A stretch of 17,065 bases of DNA from Candidatus Woesearchaeota archaeon (GCA_019323495.1 JAHWHE010000053.1:1-17065), one strand, 5' to 3'; positions 6,327-12,842 are shown, counted from the stretch's first letter. Translations and numbers: made by a program. Notes: generated by a model not told the origin, from the sequence alone.

Positions 6327-6349
6327 TGGTGTCCCTTTGGGGGGCAACA
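6327..6349. promoter_or_regulatory. Candidate operator between the divergent SBP and regulator promoters
   Basis: Imperfect palindrome TGGTGTCCC, five bases, GGGGCAACA: arms match at 7 of 9 positions. It lies exactly between the two divergent TATA boxes (6316-6325 and 6358-6366) and abuts the BRE position of each. That is where a TrmB-type regulator encoded next door could control both genes. Its G/C-rich core stands out from the A/T-rich surroundings. Confidence 0.45.
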
Positions 6350-6357
6350 ATAGAAAA

Positions 6358-6366
6358 TTTTATATA
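6358..6366 (+). promoter_or_regulatory. TATA box of the TrmB-type regulator gene
   Basis: TTTTATATA centred 26 nt before ATG 6388. It decides the start: the longer frame from TTG 6337 would begin upstream of the promoter. Confidence 0.65.
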
Positions 6367-6387
6367 GCGGCAAGACAAACCAATGGT

Positions 6388-7143
6388 ATGGAACTCTCAG
6401 ACCTGAAGAAAATCGGCCTTACAGAAGGAGAGATTAAGCTGTATTCTGCCTTATTGGATCTAGGAGAATCCACAAGAACAGAACTGGCAAAGAAGTCTGG
6501 CATTTCTCCGTCAAAAATTTATGATGTAGCTAACAGATTACTGGAAAAAGGAATCATAGCTTCTGTCAAGAAGAACGGGGTGATTCATTTCAGTGCTGCT
6601 GATCCTGAAAGAATCAAGGACTTTATCCAATCCAAAGAGCAGGAGATTGAAAAAGAAAAGAAATTGGTTGATGAAATGCTGCCTATTCTATTGGCGAAAT
6701 ACTCAAAGACAAAGGAAGAGACAGATGTTGAGGTTTTCTACGGTTGGGAGGGTATGAAAACCATCTTCGATAACAAAGTCAAAGAAATGGATAAGGGAGA
6801 ATCAGAGTACATTTTTGGAGCAAGCAAGGGCTATGACAGCAAACAGGCAGATATCTTCTTTAGCCAGTACTATCTCAAAAAAAAGAAAAAGGGTTTTGGA
6901 AGCAAGATAATCTTTAACGAGGATGTAAGAAAAAATACCAAAAGAACATCTATTTTTAGAGAGAAACCAAATGAGATGAGATTTCTCCATCAAGACACCT
7001 TTACTGAGATTAATCTTTACAAAAATACTGTTCTTATTATAATGCTATTAAAACAGCCAATTGTAATCAGGGTTAAGAATAATGAAGCAGCAGTTTCATT
7101 CAAGAAATTCTTTGATACTCTTTGGAATATGGCCAAACCTTAA
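6388..7143 (+). CDS. TrmB-family transcriptional regulator
   Basis: A 251-residue protein (start at MELSDLKKIG). Residues about 8-75 form a winged helix typical of TrmB: LTEGEIKLYSALLDLGEST, then RTELAKKSGISPSKIYD, then ANRLLEKGIIAS. A charged coiled-coil linker follows (EQEIEKEKKLVDEML). The C-terminal domain (VEVFYGWEGMKTIFDN... to the end) resembles the phospholipase-D-like effector domain of TrmB relatives such as TrmBL1. TrmB proteins repress or activate sugar and other transporter genes in response to ligand. This one sits head-to-head with an ABC binding protein, so control of that gene is the obvious inference. Its stop is one base before the second tRNA-end repeat. Confidence 0.88.
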   Translation: MELSDLKKIGLTEGEIKLYSALLDLGESTRTELAKKSGISPSKIYDVANRLLEKGIIASVKKNGVIHFSAADPERIKDFIQSKEQEIEKEKKLVDEMLPILLAKYSKTKEETDVEVFYGWEGMKTIFDNKVKEMDKGESEYIFGASKGYDSKQADIFFSQYYLKKKKKGFGSKIIFNEDVRKNTKRTSIFREKPNEMRFLHQDTFTEINLYKNTVLIIMLLKQPIVIRVKNNEAAVSFKKFFDTLWNMAKP

Positions 7144-7144
7144 A

Positions 7145-7156
7145 GGCAGGTCCAGT
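7145..7156 (+). repeat. Direct repeat copy 2 (tRNA-Ala 3' end; putative attR)
   Basis: GGCAGGTCCAGT is identical to 5146-5157 inside the tRNA-Ala gene and in the same orientation. It is followed by AAT and the shared CTTTATT, which overlaps the promoter of the next gene. A chance 12-bp match to this site in the window is unlikely (about 0.002 by simple base counting). Confidence 0.65.
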
Positions 7157-7159
7157 AAT

Positions 7160-7169
7160 CTTTATTAAT
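7160..7169 (+). promoter_or_regulatory. TATA box of the gene at 7193
   Basis: CTTTATTAAT centred about 29 nt before ATG 7193. It begins inside the right-hand tRNA-end repeat region, so an insertion at the tRNA would leave this promoter intact. Confidence 0.45.
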
Positions 7170-7192
7170 TAGTTCTCCTAGACTGTTTTAAA

Positions 7193-7546
7193 ATGAAAAG
7201 AGAAATATTTACTCTGTGCGGAAGCACGAGATTCATGGCTGAATTCAAAGAAGTTGAAAGAGCTTTGTCATTTGAGGGAAAAATACCATTGCCTCCTGCG
7301 ATCTATGGCAAGGCAGAAAAAGTAGAATATTCTGAGGAATTGGCAAAAAACTTGTTTGAACTGCATCAGGACCGAATAAGGATTTCTGATGGAATATTTG
7401 TCATAGATGTCGGCGGATACATAGGAGATTCCACTAAAAAAGACATTGAATTGGCAGAAAAAAACAATATAACAATCAGATATTATTCAAAAGAGAAAGA
7501 TCACATAAAAGAGACATTAGATAAATTAAACAATTCATTCAGGTAA
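7193..7546 (+). CDS. Nucleoside 2-deoxyribosyltransferase-like protein (DUF4406-type)
   Basis: A 117-residue single-domain protein. TLCGSTRFMAEFKEVERAL at residues 7-25 is the nucleotide-binding-like first strand and helix. ELHQDRIRISDGIFVIDVGGYIGDSTKKDIELA at 56-88 matches the second half of the nucleoside 2-deoxyribosyltransferase/DUF4406 fold. This compact form is widespread in bacteria and archaea with no settled function. Family members usually have Glu in the last helix (ST..EIE-type); here the equivalent is Asp84, a possible change at the nucleophile position. It could cleave or bind a nucleoside or ADP-ribose-like compound. A related but larger gene lies at 8425-9234. Confidence 0.75.
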   Translation: MKREIFTLCGSTRFMAEFKEVERALSFEGKIPLPPAIYGKAEKVEYSEELAKNLFELHQDRIRISDGIFVIDVGGYIGDSTKKDIELAEKNNITIRYYSKEKDHIKETLDKLNNSFR

Positions 7547-7600
7547 TTCTATGTTCTTCAGGGTTCCAAAAGGGTCCAATGATCGGCAAAGTCCATCATC

Positions 7601-8362
7601 CTATCTCTTTTTTCCAATATAATATGTGGTCTTGTAATTCTTTTCTTTGTTCAATATATAAGTTCCAGAATAAATCGTCTTGAATTCAGGCTCGAATAAA
7701 GACAAATCAATGTGTCCATGAATAACAATAAACCCGCCTTTTTTTAGCATGGACTTAATTTTCTTGATGCCGATTTTTACCTCTTCAGGCGTATAATAGG
7801 ATCCTGCTCCAAATGAAAAAAAGCTGGATATTATGTCGTACTTTTCCCTTGTTTTGAAATTTAGAAAATCTACATGGACGAATTTGCATTTCGGAAATCT
7901 TTTCTTGGCAATTGCCAGCATCTTGGAAGATAAGTCAAGATTTGTTATGTCTGCAAAACCGTTTTTTAGAAACACCCCTGCAGCCAGGCCAGACCCGCAT
8001 CCTATGTCTATTATTTTTTGATTTGACGGTTTGCAGTGCTTGAGTAACAGGCTGATTGTAAATTTCATTGCCTTCTCATTATGCTTTGCTGCTCGAACAT
8101 CTCTGTCATATTCATGAGACCAATGATCATATAATTTTTGCATGTCCTCTTTATTGTAATCTGTTGGCAGAAAATAGTCTGCAAGGTATTTTACATAGGT
8201 CCATCTCCATTTGCCGTATTTTATATGAACTCCTTTGATACGTTTATCTGGTTTTTTTAGCTTAATCCAGGACGGCCGGATTTTATTGGTTTTATCATAC
8301 TCTATTTTTATTCCTGGATCTACTGATTTCTTAAGAACTGATTTTATTCTAAGATTCGGCAT
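7601..8362 (-). CDS. Class I SAM-dependent methyltransferase
   Basis: A 253-residue protein. A basic N-terminal region of about 70 residues (many Lys, with WIKLKKPDKRIKG and KYGKWRW) precedes a methyltransferase domain: LYDHWSHEYDRD at 77-88, motif I IIDIGCGSGLAAG at 117-129, motif II ITNLDLS, motif IV YDIISSFFSFGAGSYY, and motif VI/VII LKKGGFIVIHGHID. The substrate is unknown. The Lys-rich N-terminal extension is unusual for the family and could help bind a nucleic acid or phosphate-rich partner. The leaderless TATA is at 8386-8398. It converges on the deoxyribosyltransferase-like gene at 7193. Confidence 0.85.
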   Translation of the reverse strand: MPNLRIKSVLKKSVDPGIKIEYDKTNKIRPSWIKLKKPDKRIKGVHIKYGKWRWTYVKYLADYFLPTDYNKEDMQKLYDHWSHEYDRDVRAAKHNEKAMKFTISLLLKHCKPSNQKIIDIGCGSGLAAGVFLKNGFADITNLDLSSKMLAIAKKRFPKCKFVHVDFLNFKTREKYDIISSFFSFGAGSYYTPEEVKIGIKKIKSMLKKGGFIVIHGHIDLSLFEPEFKTIYSGTYILNKEKNYKTTYYIGKKR

Positions 8363-8385
8363 AAATATAATAGCGAATCTTAGGC

Positions 8386-8398
8386 ATATATATATTTA
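8386..8398 (-). promoter_or_regulatory. TATA box of the methyltransferase at 7601-8362
   Basis: AAATATATATATG on the minus strand, centred about 29 nt before ATG 8362. Confidence 0.6.
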
Positions 8399-8407
8399 TC
8401 TACTCAT

Positions 8408-8422
8408 GATTCCCGGCAGATC
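8408..8422 (+). repeat. Degenerate copy of the tRNA-Ala 3' end (possible third att-like site)
   Basis: GATTCCCGGCAGATC matches 5139-5153 of the tRNA-Ala gene at 13 of 15 positions, in the same orientation. It lies in the short intergenic gap two bases before the stop of the 8425-9234 gene. It could mark the right end of a second, older segment (7157-8422). Confidence 0.35.
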
Positions 8423-8424
8423 TA

Positions 8425-9234
8425 TTAGGATTTCCTATTCTGTTCTCTCTGGAAGAAATCGTACATGTTTAGGGCTTCTGATGAAACATTCAAGTCATCT
8501 ACTTCTGTTAGGTACTCATACAAGACATTAACTGTCCCTTGCCTTCGCGCAACTGCCTGCAGCGGAGGATACTTCCAGTCATGTTCATCCATCAATAGGA
8601 TTGAAATGTCGTATGCAGATGCAGCACCCATCAAAAGACAGGCATGCCTGTCCCAATCGCGATCGCCTGGAAAATTGACAACAAGAAGATCGTAAGTAGC
8701 TATATTCGAGAATTCTCGAAATGTATCGGTTCGGAAAACAAATTCTCTGTCAGGGCGCGCTTTTTCTGCTCTTTTCACAACACCTACCAGCTCGGGTGTT
8801 TGACTGCCGCAAATTAATACTCTGTTTATTTCTATCCGTTCTCTGCTGCCAGCAGGATACTTGCTTACTATATTCTTTTTCTTTACTGGCAAATCCGGCT
8901 TTGCCTTCAATAAATCAATAGCCTCATTCAAATTTGTAAAATAGAAACCTGCAATCCGTTCTAGGGAGGGGTGTTTGCGGCCTTCATCAACTGCAATCAG
9001 ATTATTTCCATAAGTAGCTACTGCACCCATCTCCACGAAACTCATGACTCCGGGATGGAATGCCAGCGCAATCCTGCATTTTCTAGCCATATCGAGATTA
9101 TCGCATACTAATTTAGCCACAGAAGACTGCCTTTGATTTCTTGGGTCTGCAAATGAAAATTCGGGGAGAGCAGCTATGATTCTATCTCTGAATCCGCTGT
9201 ATGATCCTATAAGATAAATGCTATTTTTCTCCAT
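8425..9234 (-). CDS. Tandem nucleoside 2-deoxyribosyltransferase-like protein
   Basis: A 269-residue protein with two similar halves. Residues 5-110 show the nucleoside 2-deoxyribosyltransferase pattern: IYLIGSYSGF, a DPR motif at 30-32, DNLDMARKCRIALAFHPG, then SFVEMGAVATYGNNLIAVDE with a Glu (68) at the expected nucleophile position. Residues 138-245 repeat the theme: VLICGSQTPELV, then YDLLVVNFPGDRDWDRHACLLMGAASAYDISILLMDE. The first half has the fuller motif set and the second looks diverged. No signal peptide. The start is set at ATG 9234 by the TATA box 27 nt upstream; the longer frame begins with TTG at 9252. The role is presumably nucleoside or nucleotide processing, unproven. Confidence 0.72.
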   Translation of the reverse strand: MEKNSIYLIGSYSGFRDRIIAALPEFSFADPRNQRQSSVAKLVCDNLDMARKCRIALAFHPGVMSFVEMGAVATYGNNLIAVDEGRKHPSLERIAGFYFTNLNEAIDLLKAKPDLPVKKKNIVSKYPAGSRERIEINRVLICGSQTPELVGVVKRAEKARPDREFVFRTDTFREFSNIATYDLLVVNFPGDRDWDRHACLLMGAASAYDISILLMDEHDWKYPPLQAVARRQGTVNVLYEYLTEVDDLNVSSEALNMYDFFQREQNRKS

Positions 9235-9256
9235 TTTGAAAAAAACTAGCAATGAA

Positions 9257-9266
9257 GATATAAATC
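9257..9266 (-). promoter_or_regulatory. TATA box of the gene at 8425-9234
   Basis: GATTTATATC on the minus strand, centred 27 nt from ATG 9234, which rules for that start over TTG 9252. Confidence 0.6.
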
Positions 9267-9293
9267 TTTAGTTTTATTTATATAAACTAGGAG

Positions 9294-9719
9294 TTAATTT
9301 TTTGTTATTTTCACTTTCTTTCCGATCAAGCTTTCATCAAATTTCATGACATTTGTCTCTAAAACATACAATGCGTCTTCTTTTGGTGTGTAGTGAACGC
9401 ACGGATCTTCTTTGCAAGGCTCTGCGTGCAAAACATCTACAATTACAAGATCAGAATTGATGAAAACCATGTCTAGAGGAATGAGTGTGTTTTTCATCCA
9501 GAAGCTGTGCTTTGCCTCCTTGTCCATTATGAACAGCATTCCGCAGGAAATGCACAAACTTTCCCTGTGCATCAAACCTTCCTTTCTTTCAAGCGGGGTA
9601 TCTACGATCTCAACTTCAATCAATTCTCCATCTATCTCTACATAGGCTTTTGTCGTGCATCCTATAAGAAATATTGTCGCGGTTAAAAGAACAATTAGTA
9701 GTATAGCTATGTATTTCAT
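9294..9719 (-). CDS. DUF192 family lipoprotein
   Basis: A 141-residue protein. Residues 1-21 are a lipoprotein signal with lipobox FLIGC (Cys21). The remainder is a DUF192 domain: TPLERKEGLMHRESL, GMLFIM, HSFWMKNTLIPLDMVFI, then VLHAEPC and a final YVLETN. These motifs are diagnostic for this small exported family, whose biochemical role is not established. Four extra cysteines (CISC, PCKEDPC) may form disulfides. Its ATG overlaps the TGA of the PRPP synthetase gene (ATGA), so it is the second gene of that operon. The pairing of an exported protein with PRPP synthesis has no obvious functional logic. Confidence 0.9.
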   Translation of the reverse strand: MKYIAILLIVLLTATIFLIGCTTKAYVEIDGELIEVEIVDTPLERKEGLMHRESLCISCGMLFIMDKEAKHSFWMKNTLIPLDMVFINSDLVIVDVLHAEPCKEDPCVHYTPKEDALYVLETNVMKFDESLIGKKVKITKN

Positions 9720-10606
9720 TTTTCAAGCGCATCTGCAATCAAATGAGCGATGTCTATCTTGTTTGTGGCTCCGACTATTGTGTTTGTTGTTATCACAGTC
9801 GCCCCTGCTTTTCTTAATTTCTGCAGTGCGCCTTCAACCAAAAGTCCGTGTATGCCAATCGCTGTGAATCTTTTTCCTCCTAATTTCTTAAGGTCTTTTA
9901 TTGTTTCCAATATAGTATGACCTGTACTTATGATGTCGTCAACCAAAAAGATGTGCTTGTTCTTCAAGTCCATCTTCTTGTTCAATCTTACTTTTACTTC
10001 TCTTGCACCGTATCTTGTCTTTTGAAGTATTGCACTTTCGCAGCCAATCTTGTGCGCAGTCTTTTCTGCCCATCTATAGCTTTCCCAGTCAGGACCTATG
10101 ATGATCGCATTTCCGTCATGCTTCTTAATGTAGTCTGCGATCAAGTCGTTGGCTGTCAGTGATTTTGATCTGATTGTAAACACATCGTACATTGTCTTCA
10201 AACGATGTAAGTGTGGATCCACAACTAGTATCTTATTAAGGCATTCATTCATCATGTGAGCAACAACCTTGATGCTTAAGCATTCGCCAGGATGAAATTC
10301 CTTGTCCTGCCTGAAGTATGGAAAATAAGGAGAAGCGAGTGTAACTGATTTTGCACCTAGATGTTTTGCAGTTCTTGCTGCAAAGAATACTTCCATCAAT
10401 TGGTCGTTTATCGACATCTTTGTCTTTTTGTTGTTATAGAAGGACTGGACAAGGACAATGTCCTTTGCTTTAAGTTTTTCCGTGAATCTAATGTTCAATT
10501 CCCCGTCTGGAAATTTCTGCACTGATAATTCAGAATATGTTTTTCCCAATATTCGCGCGATACGTTTTGCGATGTTTGTGCTGTTTGAGCATCCTACTAT
10601 TATCAT
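9716..10606 (-). CDS. prs: Ribose-phosphate pyrophosphokinase (PRPP synthetase)
   Basis: A 296-residue enzyme making PRPP from ribose 5-phosphate and ATP, the entry point to purine, pyrimidine, histidine and NAD synthesis and salvage. Landmarks: FPDGE at 32-36; the ATP-site SPYFPYFRQDKEFHPGE at 92-108; the metal-binding VDPHLHR at 129-135; the catalytic-flexible-loop region QKTRYGAREV near 195-204; and the PRPP-binding loop VDDIISTGHT at 222-231. Length fits the archaeal class. It is SD-led (GAGGT at 10610-10614, three bases from ATG), with a TATA at 10641-10648 giving a leader of about 12 nt. It is divergent from the IMPase operon. Confidence 0.96.
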   Translation of the reverse strand: MIIVGCSNSTNIAKRIARILGKTYSELSVQKFPDGELNIRFTEKLKAKDIVLVQSFYNNKKTKMSINDQLMEVFFAARTAKHLGAKSVTLASPYFPYFRQDKEFHPGECLSIKVVAHMMNECLNKILVVDPHLHRLKTMYDVFTIRSKSLTANDLIADYIKKHDGNAIIIGPDWESYRWAEKTAHKIGCESAILQKTRYGAREVKVRLNKKMDLKNKHIFLVDDIISTGHTILETIKDLKKLGGKRFTAIGIHGLLVEGALQKLRKAGATVITTNTIVGATNKIDIAHLIADALEK

Positions 10607-10640
10607 TTTACCTCTTTTCTATTTTTAACAGAATTTGAGG

Positions 10641-10648
10641 TATATAAA
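10641..10648 (-). promoter_or_regulatory. TATA box of prs
   Basis: TTTATATA on the minus strand, centred 39 nt before ATG 10606. The resulting leader includes SD GAGGT, so this first gene is SD-led rather than leaderless. Confidence 0.6.
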
Positions 10649-10706
10649 TATTGCGAATATGAGGTCGCCGGAGGCGGGATTTGTAAGTAGGATTCCAAGC
10701 ACTAGA

Positions 10707-10714
10707 TTTAAATA
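10707..10714 (+). promoter_or_regulatory. TATA box of the IMPase operon
   Basis: TTTAAATA-type element centred 26 nt before ATG 10737. It fixes the start there rather than at the in-frame TTG 10635. Confidence 0.65.
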
Positions 10715-10736
10715 CCATGTCCTTTACTTCTATGTT

Positions 10737-11507
10737 ATGTTTGAGAAAGACATGATGGACATTGCGATAAAAGCCGCAAAAGCAGGCGGAAAGATATTGA
10801 TGAGTCATTACAAGAAAGAGCATCACGTGCATTCTAAAGGCCCGCTCGAGATTTTTACAGAAGTTGATGTTCTGTCAGAGACTGAAATTAAAAAGATTAT
10901 CAAAAAGGCCTTTCCAAAACACGGAATTCTCGGTGAGGAAGAAGGAAAGACAGAAGGGGACAGTGACTATGTTTGGATAATTGATCCTTTGGACGGAACA
11001 AACAATTACCAGAATCAAATAGATTTCTTTAATGTGTCAATTGCAGTTGCAAAAGGCAATGAGCTGATTATAGGCGTGGTTTATGATCCTGTCAGAGACG
11101 AATTATTTGCAGCTGAAAAAGACAAAGGAGCAACATTGAACGGAAAAGAGATAAAAGTGAGGCAAAGAACCGCGCTAAACCACTGCATGCTTGCCACAAA
11201 CCCTGCATCAACATTGAACAAATTCAAGTCTGTCCAATACAGGAGATTCTGGCACAAACTGAGAGCGCCAAGAATCATCGGGGCAAAAGCACTGGAACTT
11301 GCATATGTTGCTTGCGGAAGATTGGACATATATTATAATACTTCAACTTTTCTTTGGGATGTTGCAGCAGGAATACTTATTATCAGAGAAGCGGGAGGGG
11401 TAGTGAAGAAATTTGACGGCAGCGAATGGATGATTGACGATAATGAGTTTATTGCCACAGAAAGAACACTTTTACCGCAGATTTTAAAAATAATCAGCAG
11501 GTACTAG
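10737..11507 (+). CDS. Inositol-monophosphatase family phosphatase
   Basis: A 256-residue Mg-dependent phosphatase of the IMPase/FBPase superfamily. Metal-binding motifs are complete: GEE at 66-68, DPLDGT at 83-88 (Asp83, Asp86), and WDVAAG at 207-212 (Asp208), followed by REAGG. Archaeal members act on inositol-1-phosphate, fructose-1,6-bisphosphate, NAD(P) or 3'-phosphoadenosine 5'-phosphate; the substrate cannot be told from motifs alone. The start is fixed by the TATA box. The PHP-domain gene follows six bases after the stop and the HIT gene overlaps that one, so this is a three-gene operon with a phosphate or nucleotide theme. Confidence 0.93.
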   Translation: MFEKDMMDIAIKAAKAGGKILMSHYKKEHHVHSKGPLEIFTEVDVLSETEIKKIIKKAFPKHGILGEEEGKTEGDSDYVWIIDPLDGTNNYQNQIDFFNVSIAVAKGNELIIGVVYDPVRDELFAAEKDKGATLNGKEIKVRQRTALNHCMLATNPASTLNKFKSVQYRRFWHKLRAPRIIGAKALELAYVACGRLDIYYNTSTFLWDVAAGILIIREAGGVVKKFDGSEWMIDDNEFIATERTLLPQILKIISRY

Positions 11508-11513
11508 GAAAAA

Positions 11514-12431
11514 ATGATAGGAAATAGGGTGTTTTTCGGGAGGCCTAAATTAAACCAATTAGTTGATGCTGGCTATTATCCTGTTGACATGCATTTTCAT
11601 ACAAAATACAGCGATGGAATAAACAGCGTGAACGGCATCCTGAAGAAATGCAAGAAAAAGAACATAGGCATAGCGATTGCCGACCATAACGAGATAAAAG
11701 GCAGTTTGCAGGCCATGAAACAGAAAGATGTTCTTGTGATTCCTGCGACCGAATTAAGCGTGCTTGAAGGATTCCATTTATTGTTTTATTTCTATGACCA
11801 CAATGAGATGAAAGAGTTTTATGACAAATATGTCAAGAATTTCAAGACAAAGTATCCATTAGGAAGATTGCCAGTTAGCATGGCAAAATACATGGAGCTT
11901 GCAAAAGACTATAATTGTGTTTATTCAATAGCACATCCTAGCGAGAAATGGTTCCTGAATTTTGCAAGGGTGATGACCAACAAACAGCTGTTCACAAGGC
12001 TTGGAAAAGTCATCAACAAGCTGCAGGCTATTGAAGTGATATGCGGTCAGGTAGGAAGATGGAGCAATTTCCAGGCAACAATGTTTGCTACGACGCTCAA
12101 CACCATGATAACTGCAGGAAGCGACGGCCACGGAATAAGCCCGTTGGGAAAAGTTGTCAGCTGCGCTTTTGGCGATAGTGTAGAAGAACATCTAAATGCA
12201 GTGAGAAACAAACAGAATATCGCAGTCGGCCTGCCGATAACATTACCCAAGAAAATAATAACAAATGTTGCACCTGTTACTAAATACACCAAGTATTGGG
12301 AAGAAGCATTGAAGCCTTGGAACTGGGCAAAAGCCGGCTACTGGCTTGGGAAAACCGCGGGTATATTTGAAGACAACAAGATCGAGATAGATCCAACTAC
12401 AAATGAGAAGGTGGTGAAAAATGGCAGATAA
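11514..12431 (+). CDS. PHP-domain phosphoesterase
   Basis: A 305-residue protein with the PHP metal-site motifs in order: DMHFHTKYSDG at 25-35 (His27, His29), ADHNE at 56-60, ATELS at 78-82, SIAHPSEK at 138-145, and GSDGH at 202-206. This metal set is that of PHP phosphoesterases such as histidinol-phosphatase, RNase AM/YciV-type 3',5'-nucleotide bisphosphatases and polymerase-associated PHP domains. A C-terminal extension of about 60 residues (aromatic-rich, KYWEEALKPWNWAKAGYWLG) is not part of the core. Lying between an IMPase-family and a HIT protein, a nucleotide-phosphate substrate is plausible. Its last 11 bases overlap the HIT gene. Confidence 0.9.
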   Translation: MIGNRVFFGRPKLNQLVDAGYYPVDMHFHTKYSDGINSVNGILKKCKKKNIGIAIADHNEIKGSLQAMKQKDVLVIPATELSVLEGFHLLFYFYDHNEMKEFYDKYVKNFKTKYPLGRLPVSMAKYMELAKDYNCVYSIAHPSEKWFLNFARVMTNKQLFTRLGKVINKLQAIEVICGQVGRWSNFQATMFATTLNTMITAGSDGHGISPLGKVVSCAFGDSVEEHLNAVRNKQNIAVGLPITLPKKIITNVAPVTKYTKYWEEALKPWNWAKAGYWLGKTAGIFEDNKIEIDPTTNEKVVKNGR

Positions 12432-12816
12432 TTGTATTTTTTGCAAGATAATTAAAGGGGATATTGAAACAGATTTTATTTACGAAAATACCAATTATGT
12501 TGCATTCATGGACATAAGTCCTGTTGCAAAAGGGCATTTGCTTGTCATCCCTAAAAAGCACTATCCTTTTTTCATTGACATGCCTGAGAAGGAATTTGCA
12601 GAGATGAACAAAGTGGTGCACAAGCTTGCCATCGCCTTGAAGAAAGCGACAGACGCAGATTACATACATCTTGGGATAGAGGGCATGGATGTCCACCACA
12701 CACACATACATCTTGTTCCGCGAAAAGCCAAGGACGATCTGGCGACATACAAAAGAACAAAGTATGATGACGGCGAACTGAACGAGTATGCTGAAAAAAT
12801 AAAAAGCTTTTTATAA
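12421..12816 (+). CDS. HIT family nucleotide hydrolase/transferase
   Basis: A 131-residue HIT-domain protein. CIFCKI at 5-10 supplies a CxxC zinc pair. The GHLLVIPKKHY segment follows, and the histidine triad is VHHTHIHLVPR at 91-101 (His93, His95, His97). The family hydrolyses or transfers nucleoside monophosphates, for example AMP-lysine, adenosine phosphoramidate or dinucleoside polyphosphates. Closest in layout to bacterial and archaeal HinT-like proteins. The gene overlaps the PHP gene by 11 bp, and the SD run GGTGGTG lies inside the PHP coding end, seven bases before the ATG, so it is translationally coupled. Confidence 0.94.
   Translation: MADNCIFCKIIKGDIETDFIYENTNYVAFMDISPVAKGHLLVIPKKHYPFFIDMPEKEFAEMNKVVHKLAIALKKATDADYIHLGIEGMDVHHTHIHLVPRKAKDDLATYKRTKYDDGELNEYAEKIKSFL
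12808..12816 (+). promoter_or_regulatory. TATA box of tRNA-Met
   Basis: TTTTTATAA centred about 31 nt before the tRNA. It overlaps the last codon and stop of the HIT gene; a C/T-rich stretch follows that could also end the upstream transcript. Confidence 0.5.
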
Positions 12817-12842
12817 GGCTCTTTTTTCTTTGCACTTACAAC

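Larger units (their letters stand above)
5158..7156. mobile_element. Putative 2-kb tRNA-targeted insertion carrying SBP and TrmB genes
   Basis: The segment between the two copies of the tRNA-Ala 3' end holds exactly two complete divergent genes, an ABC-type substrate-binding protein and a TrmB-family regulator, with their shared promoter region. Each gene ends within a few bases of a repeat: the SBP stop is 4 bp from the tRNA, and the regulator stop is 1 bp before the second copy. No integrase, transposase or replication gene is inside, so the segment would be a passenger moved in trans, a cassette, or a deletion remnant. Removing it would place the tRNA directly before the promoter of the gene at 7193. 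This is inference from repeat geometry. Confidence 0.5.

Noticed and set aside
7558..7578. GGGTTCC-AAAA-GGGTCC as a possible hairpin after the deoxyribosyltransferase-like gene
   Set aside because: It is a direct, not inverted, repeat of short arms, with no T-tract; no terminator or operator can be supported.
10668..10678. CCGGAGGCGGG, resembling the tRNA-Met 3' end (CGGAGGCGGC)
   Set aside because: Only 9 contiguous bases match, with no flanking similarity and no second gene boundary; treated as chance, so no att site is proposed for tRNA-Met.
10635..10736. 34-residue N-terminal extension of the IMPase-family protein
   Set aside because: Begins with TTG, contains the TATA box of the gene, and does not resemble the family's N-terminus.
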